NCBI GenBank assembly: GCA_015178975.1
Contig: WHVD01000016.1
Location: 620,001 to 684,000 of the forward strand
Direction of reading: 5' to 3'
DNA: 64,000 nucleotides
Source of the DNA: Hysterangium stoloniferum
Taxonomy: Eukaryota > Basidiomycota > Agaricomycetes > Hysterangiales > Hysterangiaceae
A program made the position numbers and the translations under genes. This document shows, one piece after another, positions 1 through 10,173 of the stretch (within the stretch, counting starts at the first letter, position 1; each line of letters opens with the position of its first letter). Under the pieces are notes generated by a model. It ran no database searches and was not told the DNA's origin. It worked only from the letters and a program-made list of their open reading frames with translations.

Positions 1-2270
1 TCAGACCATTTTATCTTGATGTCATTGGTGTTAAGAGCAATCTTCTTATCCTTAGGTAAGTCGTCTATAAGCGTGCTGGGTCGAGGCCACGTCAGAGTAT
101 GAAAGGGAATGTTAGGTACTCTGCCGTGGCGCCCCCCATGTCCTGAATTCCCTCCATTGCCTGAATCATTCGAGCTCCCGGATGAATCGCTAGGGGGTCC
201 TCCTGCTGGAAAGAAATGATTCGAAGTGATCAGCAAAGAATGGCGGGGGCCGTCTGAGTTCAGCGATCCTCAACCAGCAACAGGGCCAGCTATACCCTCA
301 GTGAATGCGGTCGAGAAAGACAGTCGACCCTTGTTGGTGACTGATCGGTTTCTGACAGTGGGTACTTCATCGCAGAAATTGGGGCTGTTCAAGACTCCTT
401 CAAACGTGACACAAGAATGTTGGTCTACCTGAAGAGGTGCAGGACTGGGTTCCATTGTGATTTGTCTCTCAATCTTGGTCGTGTTCAGAAATCGACGTGG
501 CTGAGGCTGATGGAAAGGAGCACAGACCTCAATCCTCTTTTCCTGTAGTCGGTCAATCACCTGCATCCTCATATCCAATGGGAAATCCTCCAATATCACA
601 GAACGGTTGAGAGAACGTAGGAAATGAGTATCAGGAGACCCATTTAGGTTGCAAACGAACGAATTAGTCATGGAGAGAGGCGAATCGGGGACCTGAATCA
701 AGTCATTATAGGGGAGGAGTACCTCTAAAACCATCTTATCGAGTCTTCTTTGGTTTCGCTTCAACTGACCCCTTAAGGTGAAGTATGCAAACGATAGGTT
801 TGGCGTGACTCCATTGAGAGACTCCTCCAACATACGGATGTACATGTACTGGTAGTCAACCTTAGGCACAACATGATCTCCGCCGAGCAGGACGTGTAGG
901 ATTTGCAACTCATCATCATGCATACGAAGTGCTTCAAGGAATAGAGAGAACACCTCCCACTTGAAAATCCTTCTTCCTCCCTCCATAGTGGTTGTCACCT
1001 CATTTGACCATTCGGGAATCGATTGGGTTAAGTCCTCAAGGTTCTCTGGTCACCTGAATAAATCCTGCGCTGATAAGATCACCTGATAATGACCTAACCA
1101 GACTGCTACAGTCACTGGTAAAAGGGGGTAATCTGTATTGTACTCCTCCACAAAGGGAGTAACCTGATCCTCGGAGATTCAATCGGTGTAGTACATATCC
1201 CATTGCAAGTCGATGGGCTGAGCGTAAACCATATGACCTCCGAGGAACTGCTTAAGGATAACCTGTCTCGGAGGGAACGTGAGAATGGGCTTGGGTGCTC
1301 GACTAGGCTCAATGTTGGCTCCAGGGTGCTCAACTGCCCAGTTGATGAGCGTTCCTCAGGTGGATCAGGGGGAATATTCATTGACGATCCAGCTACTACT
1401 CCAGAGGGATCCTCCAGAGGAGCTGATCCCTGAAAGGTCAACGAAGACTTCCTCAAAGTGACATTACGGGGTGGTTCTAGGTTAGCAGGTCTTTGATGAG
1501 GCATGGAACTGCTCAGAGTTGACGAAGACCTCAATGTTTGGTTTTTACCCGTAGTCATTTGCATGCTAAAGACTTGATAGTCAAATAATGAGATTTTCCT
1601 CGTAGGAAAAGAATGGTCTGGCCTGGATCACCACTGTGAAGAGTCGATAGATTCTGACCGCTCAATATATGAGGAATAGTGTTTATTCAACTACTATTAA
1701 TAAGTATTGACCATTCTGTACAATACTGTAGGGTACTAGACTGACAGTACTAGTAGAGAAGCATGCTACACGTCACTAGAGCAACTGTGCAGTTGCTCGT
1801 GACCATTGAATAAATGAATAATAGAGTTGACCATTTCAGTACAACTCACAGCAAGAGGTAAGAAGGGTGATCAGCTAAAGATAGAGTATCTGGAATAGAA
1901 TGAGAGAAGCGTGAGTCGACCACAGTGTCGATGAGTGCAAAGACTTGAGTGAGGGACTCGACCTTTACGGTTTGAGTCCAAAGCTTATTAGTGGATTAGA
2001 AGATACTACCCTTGTAGGTAGATGAGACGTTACCCTTGATGCCTCTCGCTATTCAACGTTTGGGTTGTTATGAGGTGGTGTCTGTTGGGTAAAAAAGGTC
2101 TACTGTTTTGGTGCCGAGAGCGCCCATAGATATACACAAAGCTTCGAACTAAGAAATAACGGTATGCTTGAAAGATATAAGGAATTAAAGAAAAGAAATA
2201 AAAGCAGATAATAAGGTACTATAATATGTCTAGTATTCAATAGTCCAATGATATATGCATACCCTTCACA
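1..2270 (-). mobile_element. Ty3/gypsy-like LTR retrotransposon, 5' part, running off the left edge
   Basis: The minus strand reads from a 636-bp LTR (1635-2270) into a leader beginning GTGGTGATCC, a plausible primer-binding site, and then into Gag-like coding sequence over about 1564-1. The Gag part has a Ser/Pro-rich start and, near the left edge, a Gly/Asn/Ser-rich stretch followed by a basic segment, as in basidiomycete gypsy Gag proteins. Pol and the 3' LTR would lie outside the window. The element is inserted in a DIRS-like element at 2271. It looks broken, with one or two interruptions in the visible part. Family assignment is by Gag style and LTR-leader layout, so copia is not fully excluded. 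Confidence 0.65.
1635..2270 (-). repeat. 5' LTR of the edge gypsy-like element
   Basis: The forward strand begins TGTGAAGAGT and ends ACCCTTCACA, so both ends are TG...CA. The same terminal sequences and a similar length (631 bp) occur in the solo LTR at 45421-46051, which defines the boundaries. The next five bases, ATCTT (2271-2275), should be one half of the target-site duplication; its partner is off the window. DIRS sequence resumes directly at 2271. Confidence 0.8.
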
Positions 2271-5200
2271 ATCTTGGAGCTCAAGTCCCATAGGAAACCA
2301 ATGTATTATATCTGCACTGTTGTGAATGGTCTTGTTTTGCTTCTGCTCCATAGTACCCCAAATTGGGTGGATAAGGTGATGAAGTCCTCTTCTGTCCAGA
2401 TCTGCCCTGGAAGGCAAATGGCTAGGAAGTCATCCACCCATTTGAGTAGTCATCTGAAGCCCTTCTGGTACAAAGCTATCAGCATATCCACAATGCTGCC
2501 AAACACTCTGGCACTGGAGGCCAAACCAACTGCTACTGCTCAGTCAACATATACCAGGCCATCCCAAAAAATGCAGCAGGTATTCTGCTGGTCTGGTCTT
2601 ATGGGTGTTACTCTGTAAGCTGTGGAGATATCAAACATGGCTACTACACAACTGTCTGGTAAGGATAAGATAAATGCCACAGCATCCACAAAGGTGCCCC
2701 ACTCTGTGGGGAAGTCATCTGGATTTATTCTTCATTTTATGGAAGGATATTCCAGGTCTCCCTGAGGGAAAGAAAGGTCCTTGATTAGGCAGTAAGTGCT
2801 GGACTTTGGTTTGGTTTGGGGATGAGGCCCAGCAGTGAGGTCTGGAATGGGCCTATGATCTGTTCTAGTTCCAGTGGAGTGAAGCCTTGGGAGTAGTGTC
2901 TGGCCTCTTGTTTGCTCACTATGTACTTGTATATAAGGTCTGTGTCTGTTAAGTGCCATGTCGGGAACTTATTCCGGAACTATCGGAAAGTCACTGGGAA
3001 GTCGGGAACTATCAGATAGGGTCAGGACGTCGGCTTCAGCTTATGTGCTGCGCCTCTACACAAATGCTCAAAGTCCTTAATTTCAGAGGTGAGACTTACA
3101 ATGGAAGATATGGATATTCAGAGTTCCGAAGAGTTCCGAATATCGAGCGTACAGAAAGATGGGAGAAGGAATAAGAAACTAAGTCGATATCAGATCTAAG
3201 GTAAAGTACAAATTCGCGGAAACTAATATAAGTCTACTCGTTATTGTACTACAAACTAAGACCATAATAAGATGGAAATGGAAATGTTCTTAAAACGGAA
3301 ATACAATAAGACATATTAGGGAGACAATATTCCGAAACGGGAATACAACAAACAAACGAGTGAATACTTGTCAACGGACAAATTACCAAATGCGGGACAA
3401 GGGAAGAATGCGGATGATACGGTAACTATGATGTTCCGTAGTCGGAGATCGGAAGTCAGATATTGAAACATCCGGGAACAGTCGTAACAGTGTCCAACAA
3501 AGAAGATTTGTGATTTTCAAAAAATGACAGTGCATAATAAGCAGTCCCTTATTCTGATGTTGAAGCCATTCATTAAACCTGAAATAATGTATTCCCAATT
3601 GTCCAGTATACTGTATTTACTTAATGTACATGCTGCTTTGATCAGATCAAGCAGCATTGTGACCTTTCTTGGGTCAGAGGTGCCTGCAGGCTACTGCTCC
3701 GTGGTCTTTCTCAAAGCAGATGCTGCAGGAGTGTGTATTGGTTCAGGCTTCATCCCATTGGCACTGTGCTCCCATTGCCTATTTGAAACAGAACTGTTTT
3801 CCATCAGGGGCTGCCAAGACATGTTTGTTTCTGACATCACGGGCAATTGGGGTGGTGTTCTTCCCTGCTAAAGTGAGTTTTGCAGTGCAGTTAGCTGGAA
3901 AGTGCTTCTGTGTCCCACACTGAAAGTAATGTGATTTTTCCCCTTCTGTGCAAGGTTTCTTTTGAGGAGATGTGAGGTGGGATGGTGATCCAGGTGGGCA
4001 AGGGTGTTTAGGTGGTGAGACTGAGGTGCCACTGGTTCTCAAAGCCTGCAGCACTGCCCATGCCGAGATGATTGTCAGGGCATTGGTGTCTAGGCAACTC
4101 AAGTTGTGTGCCAGGTTGAAAGCAGCTGCCTCATGCTGTTGGATGTCATACTCCATGGGAACCTCCCAGCTATGAGATTTTGCAATGGTCATCACAATTG
4201 AGTGATGGGCTGAAAGCATGTCAGCTTGGGTGTCACCACCATGAACTCTAGTATGGTTGACTGCCACCACTGCTGCTGAAAGCCAGTCAATAATGCCAAT
4301 GCTTCTCTCATTATCACGGTCCAGTCCTTTGGCCATGATGTTACCCAAAGGCAAGAAGGTGAATTTTTCCATGCCTCTCTCTGCCTTTCACCATGCTTCC
4401 ATAGTAAGAGCTGTATAAGGGACATAGTGCAGGAGCCTTAAGGCCTCCTCTGCCTTCCAGGGAATGGTTGTGAATGTATGAAAAATGTCAGTGAGCTAGA
4501 TGACCACTGGCAGACAGTATAGTGAGCAGAAAGATGACAGAAAAGGGGAGGGGCACCATATAATTGGCCCAGAGCCTGGCATCCATTAGACTGTCATGTG
4601 GCCCTGCAAGCCAGCTGCATGACGACCTGAATCATGCTCAACCCAGGTGCCAGTGGCTCCCCGAGATGGACTGTCTGTAATCTGTAATAGGGTGCCAGCC
4701 TACTGGCAGCCCCCATCCTGTCTGAATGGCACTGCAAGTTGACTGTACCACAGCCCATCATGCCTAATTGAGTCAATGAGAAAGATGGCCATACTCATGG
4801 ATCTCTAAGGCATTGGCCTCAAATCCAGGTATGATGTCTGGGATTGCTGCTTTCTTGGTGGTCCTCATGTGGATGCAGAAGCCCATACCTTGGATAGCTG
4901 TATCATCTCTGGGTTGATGAATAATCTCACCATATCTGGCTGGACCTCTAATAAGGTCCTGCCATCGTGAAGGTTGGGTCTGCTATGGCCCAGCAGGGGG
5001 TCTCTTTGGGTGGCCAACTGGGCAATCTGAGTGTTTAATTGATCAATCTCAGGAGGGAAAGGGTGATGGCTTGACTGGTGATCCTCCCCATCACTGCTGG
5101 TAGCCTCTGTTTGTGGGATTGTTGGGGGGTGTGGGATCCCAGCTGTCACCAAGGTTGCAGGATCAAGTCCTACCTCAGATTGGGGCAGGTGCCCCTCAGT

Positions 5201-5440
5201 GCTCAGGTTGTTACCTAAGTGGGCAAATACACCTTGAGGTAGGGTCCCAGATGTCATTGTGTGTAAAATGAATTAGATGGATTTATAGATGAATGATCAG
5301 ATGTCAGTGGTAAGAAACCAGAAAGGACTGTGGATTGATAGTGTCATTGTAAGAGAACAAAGGTGTGAGTGTCCTTCATATACTCAGCTGGATGTTGAGT
5401 GCCAAACTACTCCTGGCAAGCTAGGGATTGTGTGGCACTT
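2271..5440 (-). mobile_element. DIRS-like tyrosine-recombinase retrotransposon, fossil
   Basis: On the minus strand about 2271-2946 encodes reverse transcriptase-like sequence that closely matches the other DIRS fragment at 62150-62550 (shared segments around WVDDFLA and the Phe-Leu-Trp-Asp motif). About 3500-5257 encodes a Gag-like region starting near 5257, with a cysteine-histidine knuckle-like motif (C-x10-C preceded by HYFQ) near its end. The element is interrupted by a gypsy insertion at its low-coordinate end and a solo LTR at 2947-3489. Coding frames are broken in several places. CpG is scarce throughout, which suggests age. The 5' end is not sharply defined; it lies between 5258 and 5440. 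Confidence 0.65.
2947..3489 (-). repeat. Solo gypsy LTR inside the DIRS element
   Basis: A 543-bp TG...CA sequence starts TGTTAAGTGCC and ends GTCGTAACA. It is flanked by a perfect 5-bp target-site duplication, GTGTC (2942-2946 and 3490-3494), so it is a complete solo LTR. It contains the U5-like block (TTCAGCTTA...TGCGCC) shared by the gypsy LTRs of this window, in reverse orientation. Confidence 0.88.
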
Positions 5441-5504
5441 GGCACTATGAACCTTACCTTCCAGATCACCTGACATCTTGACACGTATGTGTAACCAACA
5501 AACC

Positions 5505-6575
5505 TGTTAGAAATCATGGTATTGCACGTCATTGACACTTGGCTAATTGTGTACTATACAGTAGCTTAATCATCAGTTGTATTCTAGTTAAGGGTTTTGT
5601 CACCCCTTCACCGACATGAAAACTTGTCTTATATTCTTACAGGTTATGGGCCCCGCCAGTTGCCTCTAATTTGCTTAACTACTGCTACTATATCTAAACC
5701 ACATCCTTTTGTCATTGTCAAAATTGTGACTCACCTTTGATCTTTGAGTGCAACAAGAGGTGGACCTGCAAAGTAGGATATTGGGACTATTGAAGATACT
5801 GTGGAGTGGCAGCAGTATATGGAGTGTGGTTTATTGAGAATGGACTCACAGATCATTGTACATCAAATGTGATGTTCCAAGCACATCCATGGGTTTATGA
5901 AGACAACAATTTTTGACTTCGAGTTCTGTGAACTGACTTTTGCAAGTAGGCTTGTTGTCCCACAAGTGGCCAAGCTGAATTATTTCATGTAATTTTGTGT
6001 GGACTAGGGGTTTTGAGGAGGGCTCTGAGGTCTGGCATCAGAAATCCGGGAGGTTAGGAGGATGTGTACTAGGAGTTCTGAGCCTGAGGTACAATTTGAC
6101 GCTAATGTAGTGGATGTGTGGTCTAGGAGGTTGGGGAAATGCATACTAGGAGCAAGGGATGCTCCAAGGTACAATTCGATGCCAAATGTACCAGACGATT
6201 TTTGCATCTAGTGGGTGCAGCAGATTTTCAAGTTTTGGACGAATATCATGTCTAATCTTGTGTCTAGTGGGCGCAGTGCAGCGGGTATTTTCAAGATTTT
6301 CAGACGGATTTTCAGATGGATTTTTTGGACAGATTTTGTGTCAAGTGGGCACATTTTTTTTTGTGTTAAAAGGATGTTTAATTTTTGGCTGGTATGTATG
6401 GATCTACTATGGGCTCTCAATGACATGCAAAGTGGGCATGTTAGAAGTCATGGTGTTGCACATCATTGACACTCGGCTAATTGTGTACTATACAGTAGCT
6501 TAGTCATGGGTTGTATTCTAGTTAAGGGTTTTGTCACCCCTTCACCCACATGAAAACTCGTCTTATATTCTTACA
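5505..6575 (+). mobile_element. TRIM-like non-autonomous LTR element, 1071 bp
   Basis: Two 137-bp direct repeats, 5505-5641 and 6439-6575, both start TGTTAG and end TTCTTACA and differ at roughly nine sites by eye. Right after the first LTR is GGTTATGGGCCCCG, the half-initiator-tRNA-Met primer site also present in the copia element of this window (reverse complement at 50303-50317). A purine-rich tract lies just before the second LTR. The 797-bp interior shows no recognisable coding sequence. Flanks are AAACC and AAATC, a near-perfect 5-bp target duplication. The structure is whole; it probably moved using a copia-type partner. Confidence 0.82.
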
Positions 6576-6628
6576 AAATCTTGCCAGGTTCTAGGGCTTC
6601 TTTGGAAAGTTGGCCTTAGGGAGGGTAT

Positions 6629-7060
6629 TGTTAGGACTGGGAAACCTGCTGGGACCCAAAACCTGTCCCATATGCACTCAACTCTCTATACCACACCACC
6701 CAGTCACTGGACTCTGACCAGACACTCTGGACCCCCTTGTTCCCAATCTGTTTGACATTGGGTTTATTATGTTTTTTGTTTTATTCTATACCTGATATGT
6801 ATATCTTTTTGTCCCTCCATATTTGTAGTACAATAATCTACAAAGTCTGTATAGTTTAGCTACTACCTGTACTAACAATCTGATCAGAAAATTGACTAAG
6901 TAACCCCCTAGTAATTTGCCTCAGCATGTTCTCAGAACCCACAGGTTTCCCATCCACTCCTGTCTGAAGTGAAACACCATGATCTTGTGAGGGCACAGCA
7001 CATAAGCTGAAGCCAAGAATATCCATGGGTTTCTCACCTGTAAGCCCTGTGCTTAATGCA
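6629..7060 (+). repeat. Old gypsy LTR (same superfamily as 15283-16117)
   Basis: It starts TGTTAGGACTGGGAAACC after a purine-rich tract. Its last part (about 6950-7040) aligns with the end of the younger LTR, including the GAGGGCACAGCACATAAGC block. The end point is approximate. Confidence 0.6.
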
Positions 7061-8446
7061 ACCCACAATTCAGTGCCTCTGATACCAGCATCCCCAACAA
7101 CAGTGTCCTGACAACTCACACTCAAGCTACATACTTCCCTTTTGGCCATGTTCTTCCATTTCCATTACAATGGCTCTCTGCTATTCCTTGTATCTTTCCA
7201 TTTGTGTTAGTCACCTTCTCTACACTCCTATTGTTTCTGTCTACTCATACCTTGATCTGTTACTCATTTGTTCTATCATGCTCTTCCATCACTCTTCATA
7301 ATCCCATTCTCAGAACTCTGCCATGTTCTGCATCATTATGTTCCTCCATACTTAGTTAGTATAAATCTACCTGTACTCTACTACTCTTCAGTTCAAATAT
7401 CAACTTAGGTATTCCCCCATTTGTTAGGAACCTCACTTTCAGGCCCCTGCAACTTGTTCTCATTCTGGAAATCCTCCAGCATCCTGACATTGGTACCCTG
7501 ATTGTGGTGTCACTGCCTGCAGCACCCTGCCACTTCATTTACTACATATTACCATTTTGATCATTCTGTTCCACTTCCATCCCAATGCTTTCCCATCATC
7601 CATTCTACATGTACAGATCATTGGCCACCTCAAACCATTTAGTATTCTTCTGTTATCTTGCATTTAGTCTCCTTCCATCCCTTGTTCTGTTACCTGCTTC
7701 TTCTGACCCATTTGTCATATCTCTGTGATTAGCCCCCCAATCACCCATCTCACTTTAGTATAAAATCCTCATCCTGTATTCTACTTATCTTCAGTTTGAA
7801 TATTGACTTAGATTCCCCACTCTCTACTTAATCTTCAACAAGAAGTCCTCAGCCAAGACTCATACCCCCTTGACTTAGCATTCCAGCCCCCCAATTGATT
7901 AATAAATGTTAACTTCATTTCTATTGCATACTATTTGCTTGTTTTGAAAGACCAGAGCAACCTGACACTTCATGTGAGGACACAAACACCATTCTGTTAT
8001 TAGTGTCTTGTGCTCTTGTCTTCAACAAGTCTGAAGGCCTAATCATTGTCAAACTTAGACTCCAGCCCTCTGGTCATTAGCTGTGTTGATTACTCTGTTT
8101 GAACATACTCCTTGCTTGTTTCCAAAATACCAGAACATCCAGAGAGTTTGTGTGAGGGTCCAACATAAGTTGAGGCTAAGCTCTACTTGCTTCTATAACT
8201 GGACCCCTGGTTAGGTACATATGCACCTTCTGGTCTTCCCCTTAGTTCCTCATTGTTCCCAACACCTTAATAGTGTATTCAAATTCCAGCTCACACACTG
8301 TCCTTTTCAATTGTTTATTGACACCCTGTTTACACAGACAAGAAGCTTTAGAAGGCTTAACCTCTATACAACTGAGTGACAATACATAGAATCACACTAA
8401 TGACACTCTCTGGATGTGTCACAACTGTATGAACTCAGGTACATAA
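7061..8446. repeat. Degenerate LTR remnants, no gene seen
   Basis: This CpG-poor stretch has no credible coding region. Two segments (about 7355-7410 and 7755-7815) resemble the region after the promoter in the solo LTR at 22510-22580. Another (about 8148-8192) resembles the conserved LTR U5 block. I read it as two or three decayed gypsy LTRs. Confidence 0.45.
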
Positions 8447-9021
8447 GTTATTAATCTCAGGCTTATGGGCATGGGAAACCCATGGATGTTCCAGGGACAG
8501 GTAGGACTTGGCTCCAGCTTACTGTATATGCTGCACCCTCACACAATTGTCAGGTCCAACTTCAGACAGAAGGTTGCAGATATCCCAGGGTGTCTGATAA
8601 TATGCTATGTGAAAGTCAGGAAGCCTGGGGCTCCAAAAATACACTATGAGCCAAAGTCAGGAAGCCTGGGGGCTCCAAGAACACACTGGTGCAAGTTGAG
8701 CATAACAGGTGATATTGAAGGTGGGTACTAAGCCAATATTCTGATCAGATTGTAAGTACTAAACTATATAGATTGAGTGATTATTGTACTACTAATCCAG
8801 AAAGACAAAACAGGCAAACAAGAAATGATGTAGGGTAGACTATACAAGGAATGAGGATTAGTTTGCCAACCAGACTCAGGGACAGATTGGGACAAGAGAT
8901 CTTCAAGCATCTAGAGGGTCCAGGACGTCTGAATGGAGTCCAGTGACAGATTGTCCTATACAATAGAGATAAGTGCTGATGGGGTAGGATTCAGGCCCCA
9001 GTGGATTTCCCAATCCTAACA
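8447..9021 (-). repeat. Old gypsy LTR, reverse orientation
   Basis: It contains GGTAGGACTTGGCTCCAGC followed by TGCTGCACCCTC (8500-8540) and ends AATCCTAACA at 9021, the same order as the reverse-oriented LTR at 49463-50302. The start is placed by spacing from that block. No clear target duplication was found. Confidence 0.55.
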
Positions 9022-9733
9022 CAAGTCTGCCTTGATCCCTCCCTGTTCCCCCTAGTCCTGGTGGTGGTGTTTTCAAGCAGGCACCTTCACATCACAGTTT
9101 GCATCATTCAGTTCTGGTAGACCTCCAGGTTCTCATCATAGCTCTCATCATAGTTCCCATCACTCATCACATCACTGTGATCACCCTGGTCTCCCACAGG
9201 GACCCTAGAAGGTTCTCCACATGGCTCCCCACATGGCAGTAATCCCCCAGCACCTGGCTCTACCCATGACTCTTGGTCAACTCCTGAACCTACACCCAGA
9301 ATAGCACTTAAAGAACTCACTGCTTTCCTCAAAAACAATGAAGGAAAAGTCTGTTTGGTGTGCCAAAGTCAAGGAGCCCAATGTTTTCCATGGAACAGAC
9401 ACTTCAAAGTGGCTTCCTCATGCAATGCAGCCTTAACTTCAATGATCAGCCTGATGAATTTTCCACTAATAAAAGCAAAGTTATTTTTGCTCAATTGTAT
9501 CTTTGGAGCACTGCTATTAATTGGTTTGAACCTGCACTAAACAATCTCAATTATTATGAACCCAGTTGGGTGAACAACTATTCATCTTTTGTCACAGAAC
9601 TTTTCCTTAATTTTGGCTGGCATGATGCCGTTGGCAATGCTGAAGAGCATTGGCCAATATCAGATGACACTCAACAGATCACCAAATGCATTGTCCAGTT
9701 CAACTCTTTGGCCACACTTGTCAATGAGGTGAT
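9022..9733 (+). mobile_element. Gypsy Gag fragment, old
   Basis: The plus strand encodes a Gag-like segment. A residue run with FSTNKSKV, FAQLYLW and NWFEPALN is typical of the capsid part of Tf1/sushi-type gypsy elements. The fragment is cut by an LTR starting at 9734. It has almost no CpG, unlike the adjoining pol region after 10174, so it belongs to an older, broken copy. Confidence 0.6.
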
Positions 9734-10173
9734 TGTTAAGTGCCATTCTGGAAACCTATTTAGGACTATCAGGAAATAACTGGGAACTTGGATACTTCCA
9801 GGTAGGGTCAGGACTTGGCTTCAGCTTACTATATGTGCTGCACCCTTATGCAAATGCTTGTGTGTTGTAAGGCTGTGGTATCAGCCTCACTCGGTCAGTA
9901 ACAGACAGGACAAAACTGGGTGCTTCTTCTTCTCTACTCTAAAACAGATGTCTCTCTAACTAATATATAGAAATCAGAACCATATAGTATTTGCAACAAG
10001 GAGAGATTCCAAAACAGAACTGAGTGTCTAGATTAGGGTAGGGAAGGAAACAATGGTTCAGATCTTGATCTGGTTCCATCAGTAGGGAAACATGGAGAGA
10101 GTGATCTTGGTTGAGTCTGATCTCAAGTTGGGCTCAGTCAGAGGAACAATGGGAGTGGGGTCAGTGGTTAACC
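9734..10173 (-). repeat. Gypsy LTR, same subfamily as 2947-3489
   Basis: It starts TGTTAAGTGCC like the solo LTR at 2947 and carries the TCAGGACTTGGCTTCAGC block at 9808-9830. The right end near 10173 is inferred from where CpG-rich pol-type sequence begins. No matching target duplication was found. Confidence 0.55.

Larger units (their letters stand above)
5445..7060 (+). mobile_element. Old gypsy 3' end and LTR, interrupted by a TRIM
   Basis: Bases 5445-5504 and 6576-6628 match, in order, the sequence just before the 3' LTR of the younger gypsy element (15170-15282), including a purine-rich tract and the LTR start at 6629. The TRIM at 5505-6575 splits the two parts. The LTR ends near 7060 by alignment with the younger LTR's last 90 bases. 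The copy is strongly diverged and CpG-poor, so it is an old, broken relic. Confidence 0.7.

Noticed and set aside
2100-2417. Minus-strand open frame of 105 codons
   Set aside because: It crosses the boundary between a gypsy LTR and the DIRS element, so it is a chance frame.
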